Assembly: GCA_036873755.1 (NCBI GenBank)
Contig: JAVTVY010039264.1
Coordinates: 100,035 to 164,034 of the forward strand
Direction of reading: 5' to 3'
Length of the DNA: 64,000 nt
Source: Hanleya hanleyi
Taxonomy: Eukaryota > Mollusca > Polyplacophora > Lepidopleurida > Hanleyidae
This document shows positions 11,874 to 24,393 of the stretch, piece after piece. Made by a program: the position numbers and the translations under genes. The notes under the pieces were generated by a model that was not told where the DNA came from, made no database searches, and saw only the letters and a program-made list of their open reading frames with translations. Within the stretch, counting starts at the first letter, position 1; every line of letters begins with the position of its first letter.

Positions 11874-13512
11874 TGAAAATACCATGTGAACAGCGTAGCG
11901 TTGAACTCATCTTCCCCGCAACCAGAGCGGAGTGTTTTGTGCTATAGAACCACTCTGCTGTTCACATGATTTTCTCACCAACGAGGAACTTTGGTTTGTA
12001 GATTGCCTGAGAGGTGAACCGTCATTTACCTTGATCCATGACCCCCACCACTCGCAAACGTCCGCAAATATACGTAGGATAGAAAATCCGGCCACCTATC
12101 TCCTTCAAGGAAATGGGTCTTGACTTTTTCCCAATGAGGACGGAAGCTCCCAGTTCGATCTAAATAGCCTTTAAATTATATTTTCCACTGAGAGCAAAAT
12201 CGATTCGACATCAGAATTCCACCATCTCGCCTTTCGAGGAAACTAGTGATAATGGTCGTTGATTTCTAACTCTCATACCATCACCGGATCATCGTCAAAG
12301 CGCTCCTACCGACTTGATGTTCCCAATTCTTTTGCTTGCTTTCTTGCTGATTAAACCTGTTAAATTGGCTCGTTCAAATAGCAACACAATACATCAACAG
12401 TATAATTATGTCTCTGGTCGTAACTAATCGGTGATATAGGTAGAAGAGTTTCCCTATATTTCAAGGCTTATGGATATGGTGCACCGTACTATTCGTTCAT
12501 CTTCATTGAAAATTATTGACCGCTTTGGTCTTTCAAGTGAATAGAATTTTTGACAAGTGCATTTAAATTCAAACATGTAGGTGATTAAGCGTTGATCATT
12601 TCAGAAAACGATCTCGCAATTGGGGGCTAGAAAAATAGCATGTGATATAGGGATGTTCTTTGCGGACGACGGCTGAATATTGAATGTCGCATCGGACGCT
12701 AATGTGCCTGGTTCAGCATGACACGCCTCATCTAGTGCGTGTCGAATGGCAAGGTTGGGTTATGAAATTTGAGGAGAAGGCTTAACGTAATTTATTGACT
12801 GAAAGACACCTTATGTTATGGACATCGGCTGGCTATTGGATGTCAACCCAGAAGCTGATCTTGATGTGTTTTAATTAATATTCTAATATTCTCGGTCGTA
12901 TTATAAACATCCAGAGGATTGTCAGCAATCTTCCGGACATGTCGTGAAATATTTTCAGTCATTTCTTTTGCTGAACAAAGTTGATTTTTTGTAAACAGGT
13001 AGTTTGGGCCATAGGAGGAAATCATTTCGCCTTCGAACAGCAAGTAAATTTATGTTAATGTTGTTATTGAGATACTTTGGTTTTCCCAAATATTAATATC
13101 CAAAGGATTGACTTACTAAGAGAGGTGTAATAGACTAATGGATTTTATGTGTTCTGACAAAATCGTGGAAATGAACGGCTGGACAAAACCACTTCACTAA
13201 ACTATCTACCAAATTCCTGTCGTGGTGATTAGTTCTGTCCGCAGACGAAAGCGTGCGGTTTGCGTACAAAATACCCTAAACTGCCCGGGACGTCAGATTG
13301 CAGCGAAAAATAAATTCCTCATGTCCAGCATGCTCCGGTATAATACAATAATGTCAAGGTTGGGTAGGAATACTTATGAGACTCCGTACTTATACCACGT
13401 TGATAGAAACCATCTGTTGGACGAGATGCCAAAGTGAAGGCGACATTTTATGTAATAACGTAATAGTTTATGGGATCACGTTCACCTTATAACTGGGTTT
13501 TAACCTAACGCC

Positions 13513-13585
13513 GGGATGAATATCCCATTTGCTCGCCTCCAATCTCGTGCTTGGACAACTCTGTGTGATAGTTTGAGCATCTTAA
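13513..13585 (-). pseudogene. Possible non-LTR reverse transcriptase fragment (copy 2)
   Basis: Same short minus-strand coding-like piece as at 1311-1383, carried along by the tandem unit. Confidence 0.3.
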
Positions 13586-14636
13586 AAAAAGCAGCCAGAG
13601 CTATGTTTGGTTACTTCCATGCCAGCACTATAAAGTCGTAATGGGGTCAATATGGAAGTACTCCGCAAATGGAACGTTATAATGAAATAACATGAAATTG
13701 CAAAAAGTTCATGGGCTGTTTGGCTAAGATTGGCTTTTAAAGTGTTTCGGCTAATCAATATCTGGATACAAATGTCTGGAATGATCATGTTATTTCAAGT
13801 GGCCAAGCTTCAGCAAGCGTCAAATCCGACATTCAATATTCAGCTGTTTTCATAAAAGAATTTCGACGTCAATAATCGAAAGACCTATTTCGTATGACAG
13901 TTAGCACCAATTATAAATGTGTATGAAATAAAAATAATAGAAGCGTCACATACGGATGCATCGTGCTTTCTCTTGTTTGCGTCAGACTAAGATGTGGTCC
14001 GAATTAACCTTACAAACTGGTCGCTAAATTTCTCTCGCACCAACGGGGACCACCACGCCTGCAGTATAGGCCTATACACACTGTTCAAACAACCAAGATG
14101 TAGGCACTCGTTATTGTTGGAGAATGAAATAGTACATAATATTATGCTTTTACAAATAACTATTACAATAATCTCTGTTGAAGACATTTAATATATTGTT
14201 TAACTTCCTGGGCGAGTTGCTATAATCCGGCATCGAAATATGGATACGACACGGCACTCATAGGTAATAAGACAGTGATTTCTCAATTGTTCCTGTTTTA
14301 CGAGCATGTTAACATTTGACTTTTTCAAGAAATACAACTGACTAGGCCGACTGAATTTTGATTATTTTAAAATGCATTGATAAATGATATGCAACAGAAT
14401 TTTGAAAAAGGAATGGAGTACATACTGTTTTTTAGTCAGAGGGCTTTGCAATCGGGTACCCACTCCCCCCATTTTCTGGACACAAAGCTAAACTGTCGAT
14501 AGCGTCTTAAAAATTAGGCACAATCTTAAAAATTCTGCAAAACGATTTTTAAAACTAATTCTTATCAGTGTAGACGATGTTCTTTTGGGTTGTTGTAGTA
14601 TTGGTTGCAGTTTCGAGTTGTACAGTATCCGAGGGC

Positions 14637-14692
14637 TCCATAGGGGAACACATAGGGGAACACATAGGGGGGAACACATAGGGGAACACAAT
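14637..14692. repeat. 14-bp tandem repeat
   Basis: Four copies of a short unit close to ATAGGGGAACACAT. The homologous place in unit 1 (about 2270) has one copy. Confidence 0.8.
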
Positions 14693-15495
14693 TGGGACGA
14701 TGACTAGCTACTGAATGTCGAATGTCGAATATGTTAAATATGCGAACAGACGTTATCGTACTGTAATCTAGGACCGAGGATTGGTCACTAAATTGTCAAA
14801 CTACAAGCGTCTGGTCCGTCATTCATTATTCAGCCGTCGTCCATTAAAGAATCTCCGAGTCCATAACCCAAAGACCAAATTCCTACATATATTTTACTGT
14901 TTCAGTTCACTAGACCAAGACTCTGCGATACATGTCTAGCAGCCGTCATCTTGGAAAAACTATACCCTGCTCATAGCTGTTAATGTCGTTAATCCTTCTG
15001 CACAAAATGACCTTAAGTAATCCTCATGCAATGTGAGGAAAACGAATCCGACGAATTGAGCCAAACAAGACATGTTTGCCACGATAGTGCATGGGTACAG
15101 ATCGATGTGAGTGATGGAATGTTCTCACCATAAGCGTCAGATCCGACATATTTGTGTATGCCGTATTATAGAACAATTTTAAAGTGTACGGTTTTCATTG
15201 ACGTCAACGAGAGAACACGATGTTCCTGTGGCCCAACCTGTATCAATGAAGTATTAATCTGTCGTTTTCGAGACATTTGTCAATGTGCCATATAGCCTCT
15301 TGTTGATGTAGAAGTACATTTGAGGCCTGGTACATTGCATCCATATTCCATTGAAACGTCATTTAAGGATATCCGGTTTGACATATTGATATCAAGAAGT
15401 TTAATATGCCTCCATTATTTTGAAGGCAGAACAAGTTTAGTCAGCGAGCAGCAGCACGCACCATACCATACCAAAGTTTCTCAGGGAAAGAGGTA

Positions 15496-16632
15496 TTTGT
15501 CTTCCAACCAATCATAGCGACATACCAAAAATATACTGGACTCCCAAAATGCATAAATCACCATACAAAGCTAGATTCATAGCTGGTTCTAGAAGCTGCA
15601 CCACCAAGCTTCTTTCAACCCTATTGACGAGGGCCCTTCAGGAGGTAAAAGCATTTTGGGAAAGGTATTGCGCCACTATTTTCAAGAACTCTGGCGTTGA
15701 ATGTATGTGGATATTGAAAAACTCAAAATGTCTTACGGAAGAACTTGATGCTAAAGGTCACATACCGTACAGACATGTATCCACATGGGATTTCTCGACT
15801 CTATACTACAATCCCTCATCAGGACCTTATTGACCGTATAAGTTCATTAATAGTATCTGTGTTCAAGAAAACTGATCGTAGATATATTAATGTCGGAAGC
15901 CATAAAGCATTCTTTAGCTCGACTACATACAAGAGATATCATTCATGGGATGTTTCTTTGTTTATAGAGTTGCTTGAATTTCTCATTAAAAATATCTATG
16001 TGAAATTTGGCAACACAATATATCAGCAGCATATAGGTATTCCAATGGGTACTAATTGTGCACCCCTGTTGGCTGACCTGTATCTGTTCTCTTATGAATA
16101 TGACTATATGCTGGCGCTTTCAAAAACCGATCCACTCAAAGCCCGTTCCTTCTCATTCACCAAACGCTATATAGACGATCTTCTCGCTGTGGATAATCGC
16201 TATATAAATGACGCAGTGAAGGATATATATCCACCTTCACTGGATTTGAAGGAAACTACAGATAGCCCTACAGGCACATCTTATTTAGATCTCTACCTCT
16301 ACAAAAATGAAGCGGGCATTCTCTCTCGTCGACTTTATGACAAAAGAGATGATTACAATTTCGACATCGTAAACTATCCCTTTCTGGATAGTAATATTCC
16401 AGTGGGACCTGCATATGGCGTATACATATCTCGCTTAGTAGCATTTGCTAGATCCTGTGTTAAATGTGATGATTTTAATCAACGTCACAAAACATTGTTG
16501 CAGAAACTTATAAAACAGGGCTATTCCACCAAGCGCCTCCACTCAAAGTTTCTCAAATTTGGCGATACATATCGCATGCTGATAGCAAAATACGAACGTA
16601 GCGTGCAAGATCTATGGCGCTACGTTTCGTAA
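15496..16632 (+). pseudogene. Penelope-like reverse transcriptase, frameshifted and 5'-truncated
   Basis: Coding similarity begins in the frame of 15549 with YWTPKMHKSPYKARFI and SRSCTTKLLS, then WDFSTLY (motif A). There the frame changes: about two bases appear lost near 15804-15807. The second frame (to 16632) continues with TTIPHQDLID, then GIPMGTNCAPLLADLYLFSY (motif B) and RYIDDLL (motif C, catalytic YIDD), then SYLDLYLYK and a tail ending WRYVS. The MGTNCAPLLADL and YIDD forms are typical of a large invertebrate RT group that I place with Penelope-like elements. No GIY-YIG endonuclease follows the RT before the stop codon. This fits either loss or a permuted (Naiad-like) layout with the endonuclease at the missing N-terminus. 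The RT identity is secure; the subfamily is inference. Confidence 0.85.
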
Positions 16633-16811
16633 CATGTGTCTAATTCCGCTTAACCCGGGGCTAGGGGCCGTATGAGCCCATGTACTTCAAGATCCTCATG
16701 GTACTCATATGAACAGTCACAATCAAAGCGTGACTGAGGTACATCATTTTTAGATGACGACTCTATAACGAATATTATGGATTAAGAATACTGATCAGCG
16801 ATACGGATTTG

Positions 16812-17033
16812 ATATTTTGGAACATCATGATGTCTTGCCGGCATCATTGAAAATTGTTGACCGCTTCTCTCTTGCAGGAAACAAGCCTATGTTTATGTAT
16901 ACTTTTTGTCTTTTTGAATTTGGTGCTAATACTGTTATATGGAAATGGAATAGGTCTTTGGATTATGGACGCGGATATTCTCTAATGGACGACGGCTGGA
17001 TTATGAATGACGGACTAGACGCTTGTAATTCCA
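16812..17033 (+). repeat. Terminal module T (Penelope-associated)
   Basis: Module with landmarks CATCATGATGTCTTGCCGGC, TTGACCGCTTCTCTC, GGTGCTAATACTGTTATATG and GACGGACTAGACGCTTG. Further copies or pieces: plus strand at about 45-480, 12490-12720, 27700-27930, 33700-33900, 56130-56358 and 57770-57890; minus strand at about 1605-1740, 13805-13930, 14808-14890, 28865-28990, 33440-33660 and 53045-53290. This looks like the 3'/pseudo-LTR part of the Penelope-like element or a repeat it has captured. Confidence 0.65.
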
Positions 17034-17432
17034 GTTGCATATTTAAAAAAAAGGAAGCAAATAAGCGGTTATTGGTAAAATAATAGCAATTGTTGCTTTT
17101 GATTAAAGGCTGTCGGACAATTGCCCCTTGTGTATTTCAATTCTCTTTAGGATGAAATCAATTTTATCGCGTGCATGGAGACGTATCAGGATCCACTACA
17201 ATCAGTGGAACATCTTTAATACAACGAAGCGTAATTATAATTAAATATTTCTTTGGAGAGCTCAGAAATCTGGAAACCTCCCAATTTTTTTATGAGAAAC
17301 TGTATACATGCAACTCATAGAGTGGAAACAAATTGAATTATGTGCTGGAATGACGTTTCGTGTTATTTGATTAATGCAGTTAGAGGTCACCGAGATTACG
17401 AAGATGCCGTTCATTATGCAGGGGAACACCAG

Positions 17433-19270
17433 CTTCAAAAGCACGATTAATTGTTCGAATATTTCTGGTTGGTGGTCCGTAAGATAATTGGTCCACCCGG
17501 CTTATTTGGGCCATGTGAGGTCACACTAGTGCAACTATGTGTCCTTTGTGGCAAACCCTTGATACCGCAGTCCAAATTATTATACCAAAATACGTTAATT
17601 GATATATTTGCATTCTTTTCAGGGTAATTTTAACAAAAGAGATGATACAGGTTTTAGTAACTCAGTCACTACCACACCATATTTGATATATTATAGATTA
17701 AATGCCTAGCATGCATGATGTCATACAACAGGACTGTCAGCTTCGTATTCAGTTTGAAGAATTAAGACTGGAACGGAGAGATGTATCGAGTTCTAGCCTA
17801 TGCTATCAGCTCTAGCCTATATCTCGAAATTCTCAAACAGACTGAATAATCACCGTACCATAAACATTTCCAAATAAGCAAAAAATTAACATTTCTATTC
17901 TAAAACATTTGAAACAAAACAATATTATTATTGAGAACGGTATAGTTGTACACAGAAATTCTGGTTTTCCCTGAAAACTTTTATATGGACGGTGGCTAGC
18001 TACTGAGAGGCTTGTAGTTAGCTATCCCGATTATACTACCCACAGCTTCTGTACAAGTATGGTATCCGATGGCTCCATATGGTCGATCATATATATATAT
18101 ATATATATGTGTTCATAGCATAGGGAAACACAATTTGGACGATGACTAGCTACTGCATTTCGGATGTCGAATATGTAAAATATACGAACAAAGGTTATCG
18201 TAGTGTAATCTAGGAATGGGCATTGGTCACAAAATTGTCAAATTCATACATATATTTTTTACTGTTTCAGTACACTAGACCAAGTCTCTGCGATATATGT
18301 CTAATAGTCTTCAACTTGGAAAAAATCCAACAGGTGTTAATGTCGTTAACCCTTTAGCACAAGAGGACCTTAAGTAATCATCATGCAAGGCGCTAACCCG
18401 ATATATTGAGCCAAACACAAGATATTGCATCTATAATGTCATCTTATTTAGTTCATGTGAGTCTGTAAATTGGAGAAAAGTGGGGAAAATTGACGACGTC
18501 TGGCGACTAAAGAGCAGCCATGTGTCTCTACAGGAAGGTATCCCTCGGTAAATCACATTCAGACCCGAGAATTCAATGGATTCTCGGACGTAGCCTCAGT
18601 ATCTCAGCCGCACTTTTATTGTCCCCCGACGCCCGAAGGGCTAAATGGGGACTATAGTATTGGGGTCCGTCCGTCCGTCCGTCCGTCTGTGTGACTTTGT
18701 TTCCGGAAAATAACTTCTGAAAAAATGAACGGATTCTTTTCAAATTTAGTTTGTGGGTACCCCGCCTCAAGATCTCGCTTGGGATTGTTTTTCGCACCGA
18801 TCCGCCTATAGGTGGCGCCACCTTGGGGCAAAGTTAAAATTTCGTTTCCGGACAATAACTTTTGAAAAACTGAATGAATTCTTTTCAAATTTGGTGGGTG
18901 GGTACCTCGCCTCAAGATCTCGCTTGGGATTGTTTTTCGCACCGATCCGCCTTTAGGTGGCGCCACCTAGGGGCAAAGTTAAAATTTCATTTCCGGACAA
19001 TTACTTTTGAAAAACTGAACGGATTCTTTTCAAATTTGGTGTGTGAGTAACTCCCCTAAAGATCTCACTTGGGATTGTTTTTCGTGCCGATCCGCCTATA
19101 GGTGGCGCCACCTGGGGGCAAATTTAAATTTTTGTTTCTGCACAATAACTTTTGAACGGATTCTTTTCAAATTTGATCTATGGGTACCTATAGCCTTAAG
19201 ATCTTGCTTGGGATTGTTTTTTGCACCGATTCGCCTTTAAGTGGCACCACTTGGGGGCCAAAGTTAAAGT
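17433..19270. repeat. Recent 1,838-bp tandem duplication, left copy
   Basis: Nearly identical to 19271-21108 at a constant offset of 1,838 bp, with a few substitutions and a length change in the (TA)n tract. The junction at 19265-19275 joins HINE repeat sequence directly to CAAAAGCACGATTAATTG. AGTTTC and AGCTTC at the two breakpoints give only a few bases of shared sequence, as expected of microhomology-mediated duplication. The (TA)n tracts are at 18088-18108 and 19925-19948. Confidence 0.9.
18621..19270 (+). mobile_element. HINE/pearl-like element 3a, truncated by duplication junction
   Basis: The left hairpin has outer arms GTCCCC and GGGGAC and an inner GCCC-GAA-GGGC (18621-18652). A (CCGT)n tract (18664-18687) follows, then about four units of roughly 145-155 bp. 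Each unit holds AACTTTTGAAAAACTGAA, TTCTTTTCAAATTTGGTG, TCAAGATCTCGCTTGGGATT and AGGTGGCGCCACCT. The right end is missing because the tandem duplication cuts it off. Confidence 0.8.
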
Positions 19271-21108
19271 TTCAAAAGCACGATTAATTGTTCGAATATT
19301 TCTGGTTGGTGGTCCGTAAGATAATTGATCCACCCGGCTTATTTGGGCCATGTGAGGGCACACTAGTGCAACTATGTGTCCTTTGTGGCAAACCCTTGAT
19401 ACCGCAGTCCAAATTATTATACCAAAATACGTTAATTGATATATTTGCATTCTTTTCAGGGTAATTTTAACAAAAGAGATGATACAGGTTTTAGTAACTC
19501 AGTCACTACCACACCATATTTGATACATTATAGATTAAATGTCTAGCATGCATGATGTCATACAACAGGACTGTCAGCTTCGTATTCAGTTTGAAGAATT
19601 AAGACTGGAACGGAGAGATGTATCGAGTTCTAGCCTATGCTATCAGCTCTAGCCTATATCTCGAAATTCTCAAACAGACTGAATAATCACCGTACCATAA
19701 ACATTTCCAAATAAGCAAAAAATTAACATTTCTATTCTAAAACATTTGAAACAAAACAATATTATTATTGAGAACGGTATAGTTGTACACAGAAATTCTG
19801 GTTTTCCCTGAAAACTTTTATATGGACGGTGGCTAGCTACTGAGAGGCTTGTAGTTAGCTATCCCGATTATACTACCCACAGCTTCTGTACAAGTATGGT
19901 ATCCGATGGCTCCATATGGTCGATCATATATATATATATATATATATGTTCATAGCATAGGGAAACACAATTTGGACGATGACTAGCTACTGCATTTCGG
20001 ATGTCGAATATGTAAAATATACGAACAAAGGTTATCGTAGTGTAATCTAGGAATGGGCATTGGTCACAAAATTGTCAAATTCATACATATATTTTTTACT
20101 GTTTCAGTACACTAGACCAAGTCTCTGCGATATATGTCTAATAGTCTTCAACTTGGAAAAAATCCAACAGGTGTTAATGTCGTTAACCCTTTAGCACAAG
20201 AGGACCTTAAGTAATCATCATGCAAGGCGCTAACCCGATATATTGAGCCAAACACAAGATATTGCATCTATAATGTCATCTTATTTAGTTCATGTGAGTC
20301 TGTAAATTGGAGAAAAGTGGGGAAAATTGACGACGTCTGGCGACTAAAGAGCAGCCATGTGTCTCTACAGGAAGGTATCCCTCGGTAAATCACATTCAGA
20401 CCCGAGAATTCGGTGGATTCTCGGACGTAGCCTCAGTATCTCAGCCGCACTTTTATTGTCCCCCGACGCCCGAAGGGCTAAAGGGGGACTATATAAGTAT
20501 TGGGGTCCGTCCGTCCGTCCGTCCGTCTGTGCGACTTTGTTTCCGGAAAATAACTTCTGAAAAAATGAACGGATTCTTTTCAAATTTAGTTTGTGGGTAC
20601 CCCGCCTCAAGATCTCGCTTGGGATTGTTTTTCGCACCGATCCGCCTATAGGTGGCGCCACCTTGGGGCAAAGTTAAAATTTCGTTTCCGGACAATAACT
20701 TTTGAAAAACTGAATGGATTCTTTTCAAATTTGGTGGGTGGGTACCTCGCCTCAAGATCTCGCTTGGGATTGTTTTTCGCACCGATCCGCCTTCAGGTGG
20801 CGCCACCTAGGGGCAAAGTTAAAATTTCATTTCCGGACAATTACTTTTGAAAAACTGAACGGATTCTTTTCAAATTTGGTGTGTGAGTAACTCCCTCACT
20901 TGGGATTGTTTTTCGTGCCGATCCGCCTATAGGTGGCGCCACCTGAGGGCAAATTTAAAATTTTGTTTCTGCACAATAACTTTTGAACGGATTCTTTTCA
21001 AATTTGATGTATGGGTATCTATAGCCTTAAGATCTTGCTTGGGATTGTTTTTTGCACCGATTCGCCTTTAGGTGGCACCACTTGGGGGCCAAAGTTAAAG
21101 TTTCGTTT
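19271..21108. repeat. Recent 1,838-bp tandem duplication, right copy
   Basis: Right-hand copy of 17433-19270. The equivalent of the left copy's end is near 21108, after which the HINE array continues into its original right half. Confidence 0.9.
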
Positions 21109-21571
21109 CCAGACTATTGTCTGGAAACGAAACTTTAACTTTAGAAAAACTGAATGGTTTCTTCTCAAATTTGGTATGTGGGTACCTCACCTCAAGATCT
21201 CGCTTGGGATTTTTTTTCACGCCATCTGCCTATAGGTGGCGCCACTTTTGAATCTGTCAGACTTTCCGGACAATAACTCCTGAAAAACTGAACGGATTCT
21301 TTTTAAATTTTGTATAAGGGTACTTTGCCTCAAGACTTTGCTTGGGATTGTTTTTCACTCTGAGCTGCCTATAGGTGTCGCCACCTGCGGGCCAAGTTGA
21401 AATTTTGTTTTCATACAATATCTAATGAAATCCTGACCGGATTAGGACAAATTCGGTAATTGTGGGTACCTGGATCTCACTTGGGATTGCTCTGCATGCT
21501 GGGTAATGAAAGTTACGGTTCCAAGTCAAATCAATTGTTTCAACGTCGGGGGACTTGAACCCCTCGGGTTT
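20458..21571 (+). mobile_element. HINE/pearl-like element 3b, complete
   Basis: Same left hairpin (20458-20489) and (CCGT)n tract (20507-20527) as copy 3a, but the array runs on for about seven units to roughly 21500. The right end has CGTCGGGGGAC (21544-21554), an inverted match to the left hairpin arm GTCCCCCGACG. A short hairpin AACCC-CTC-GGGTT (21558-21570) follows directly. A small inverted duplication lies around 21103-21135. Confidence 0.8.
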
Positions 21572-21779
21572 TCATTGCAGCTGTTCCACGGAAACTACGA
21601 AGTATCCACACGGCCCCTAGCACCGGCTTAAGTGGAATTAGATAAGCTAGCTCGGGAACTGTGATGACAGATCAGCTCATAGAAATAACTCATCTGATGT
21701 TAATGAATGAGAATCGAGGACGTATGATGGAGTAATTATATATATTAAATGTCTCAACATGGGGTAAACCTATAAAGTC
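21572..21779. other. Spacer right of HINE 3b
   Basis: Contains on the minus strand (about 21595-21640) the motif found after the Penelope RT stop: TAATTCCACTTAAGCCGG then TGCTAGGGGCCGTGTG. Nothing else recognised. Confidence 0.5.
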
Positions 21780-22436
21780 ACACAAGTGCAACTATGTGTC
21801 CTTTGTGGCAAATCTATGATACCGCGGTCCAAATTATTGCGCGAACAATTATTTGGTTTTACATAAAAAAGATGGTAAATTGCGACGTTTCATGGGGAGA
21901 GATCGCCACCTGGATAGCTTCGACATTCAGCGTCTAATCTACGACAGAAAATCACCCCCATTGTAAAAGAAATTGAGATATTCAATCCACATTCAATTGA
22001 ATTTTTATATCATTCATTTGCTGACCACCCGAGCTGTTTTGAAGCAGTAGTAATGAAAACTGACAATACGGCGGTAGACAATTATACATGGTTTCCACAG
22101 CAGACGAATTTATCCTCCAACAACTTTCCACACCAAATCACTGGAGATGACAAATGGATTCAAATGGACTGTCGCGTCGGAAAGTCACCGCATGAACAGA
22201 TAAATTAACGGGCTGCTTTGTATTCGTTCTACAACAAACATTGAAAGTCTTTCTGTCTCTATCACACGGATATTCCAGCTGCATCCCTCTTCTACTTGAA
22301 CTGCAGGAAACATCACTGAATATATTCTGGTGAGAAACAAGGTTATAGTAGGTATTGGAGTTATGGGGGCTCTATGGGTACGCTGCATTTACTATTGTCG
22401 TGGTTTTCAAAATAACTGTGAAAATCTAATCCGAGA

Positions 22437-24393
22437 GGCAAATCCTGGCAACGACACAGAAACTTACGTACGATAATACTTGTTGCCAATTACATTTGCC
22501 TTCATGATAATATATCTGTTTCCACGAGACCAGTAATCTTTGTGATCACTTATAACCAAATACTAGCCCAATAGGCCCCAATACCCATCGACTATCACTT
22601 TTTCTCTACATTCCGCAAACATGCATTGTATGAGATGTATTTTTTGGAACTTTGACAACCAAGTCAACAAAAAAGTGATCTAGGAGGGTTGACTGTAGTT
22701 CACTAATACAAGAAATACATAGGATGTTGCGCCATGTCAGACTTTGCGAAGTTCTAGTTCCTAGCTCTAATTATATCTTCTGTATAGCTCTGCAGCATAC
22801 TGCAAGAGAGAAGTTGCCACGCGACAGATATACCTTAGTCCTTAGCGACAGGTAGATCTATACTAACGTTGTGCGTGTGATTTTTCTGATATTTCGAGGC
22901 GATGAGCATACATGTAAACAGAAATACAAGCACATGTATGCCGGTAATGAATTTGAGAAGGCAAACAGCTATATCCACGGCTGGTATTGAAATAAAAAAA
23001 TTGTCGAAAATTGCCAGTAGCCTGTGAATTGTATTGATATCTAGTTTTGGCAGCATTAGTAGCTATTTACCACTTTGCCGATGAGAAATAAACTGGAAAA
23101 ATATTTGGATAGAAACTGACGTTCCTGCTGGTGTGGCTTTTCAGATTCAAGCCATAATTTATTTCATGTTTTAACGCTATGTGGCCTGGGATTTTTGAGC
23201 CTGTCCAGGCCTGACTATTTCTCTCCCACTCCGACCCTAATTATTCTTTTTACCCTTTGATCTGGAGGCTGAAATAATAGAGACTTTTGAGCAAAAGTTA
23301 CCCCTTCTGATTCTGGCCGAGGACGCAAACGTTCAACGCTGGAGGAGAGCTCCCCGTTGCGAATCACTTTATGGGTGACCTTCGAGTCAATGCGGTTCGA
23401 GCAGAAAACCTGATACTGAAGTTAGTTTTGAGGGGTGTGAAGACCAAATGTACAGTACTAACATTAAATGAATAAGAAAAGGGGTGACCTCTTAAAGAGC
23501 CATTTCAGTAGAACATTATCAACAAAGACCGGTTGATGTCATGATGTCACGCTAATCAACCTCCCCTTCGAGTTACCGCGAAACAGTTGACAGTAATCGA
23601 TAATAAATGAATTCTTAATTATAATTTTCAAATACGGGTTTTAATAAATAGCATAGACAACACATGATCATAGTGCGAACGATATGTTACGTTGTGAGTG
23701 ATCGTCGCAAGTCTAACAAGTCGTCACATTCTCTTAAATTTGTAAAAGCTGTTCATGTAAAAAAGGCCCAAAGGCTCCTTAGAAATTAGGTTTTGTCTGT
23801 ATTTCGCTTGCATAATGTCACGGCAGATATGGTGATATTGATATCGAAGCATTACATCTTGCCTTTGACCAAACAAAATCTGGTTAACCTTGTGCAGGCG
23901 GTCCGGTAGCCGCTCGCGCCGCACGCAATCCCATAACAAAAACACATCACCAAATATACAGACCAGTAATAGACCAGTTTTGCAGGATTCAACTTGTGAA
24001 GCCATAGATCTGATGTTTTGTGATAAAGTATACACTATATGGCAAATAATCATTCCGTTACTTCTGTACAATATTCATTGAACTGCAGTCGGAATATAAT
24101 AATGTAGAAAATCAGGAGGGCTAGTTGCTATTTATTTCTTATACTTCTTCTCCACATCAGAAGATCAGTCTTTAAATATATATATCGTGACATCGATCAT
24201 TAGGTTCCAGTGAAACTATTTGAAGCTATGTACCATAACACAATTAGCACGGGTAGAGATCGTTGTCAACTTTTTTTTGACTATCTGGCCGTCACCTACT
24301 TCATCATTCTCCATCAGATAACTTGATAGGGCTATTACATGATCGATCTGAAATATTTATATCTAATAACGCTCAAGCCGGTGCTAGGGGCCG
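22437..24393. other. 2-kb insertion in unit 2, no gene seen
   Basis: Absent from unit 1, where AATCTAATCCGAGA runs straight on into TGGCCATGTCATTTAATATG (about 4095-4125). It holds a MITE D end fragment (23175-23280) and, at its right end, AAGCCGGTGCTAGGGGCCGA (24373-24392). The rest is unrecognised; the open frames of up to 115 codons around 23724-24071 show no domain. Confidence 0.5.
23175..23280 (-). mobile_element. MITE family D end fragment
   Basis: Begins CGCTATGTGGCCTGGG directly after TTAA (23171-23174), in the same orientation as the copies at 5260 and 36386. Similarity ends after about 105 bp. Confidence 0.55.

Larger units (their letters stand above)
1..12449. repeat. Large tandem repeat, unit 1
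   Basis: First visible unit of a long tandem repeat; the start is only where the window opens. Its left 2.95 kb matches 12450-15434 and 27666-29235 in order. Its 2.96-5.25 kb part matches 17086-17582, 21838-22436 and 24394-25715. Its 11.1-12.45 kb part matches 25.8-27.66 kb. Unit-specific insertions are the minus-strand MITE with nested HINEs (about 5260-10495) and a TTAA MITE (10530-11109). Without them the unit is about 6.6 kb. No intact protein frame is seen. Stretches not listed separately (about 320-1300, 1400-2000, 2080-3515, 3590-4105, 4325-5255, 11110-11327, 11875-12449) hold only this repeat. Confidence 0.8.
15435..17086 (+). mobile_element. Penelope-like retroelement, 5'-truncated
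   Basis: Unit 1 at about 2940-2975 is the uninterrupted site, so the edges of this insertion can be read by comparison. The left flank matches up to GGCAGAACAA and the right flank resumes with AGCAAT and TTGATTAAAGGCTGTCGG; this suggests a short target duplication around AGCAA. The element holds a decayed reverse transcriptase ending at 16632, a 3' region with AACCCGGGGCTAGGGGCCGT (16655-16675), and a 220-bp terminal module (16812-17033) found at many other places here. The start of the RT is missing, as expected from incomplete reverse transcription. A second, shorter copy of the same 3' part is at 55739-56358. Confidence 0.75.

Noticed and set aside
18573..20806. Pairs of minus-strand frames with near-identical peptides
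   Set aside because: They arise from the HINE 3 array and its recent duplication; they are not a gene family.
21544..21640. A tRNA-like head on the minus strand (GGGGTTCAAGTCCCC resembling a T arm)
   Set aside because: The bases are better explained as the HINE 3b right end: an inverted copy of its hairpin arm plus a terminal hairpin. No A box or acceptor stem was found.
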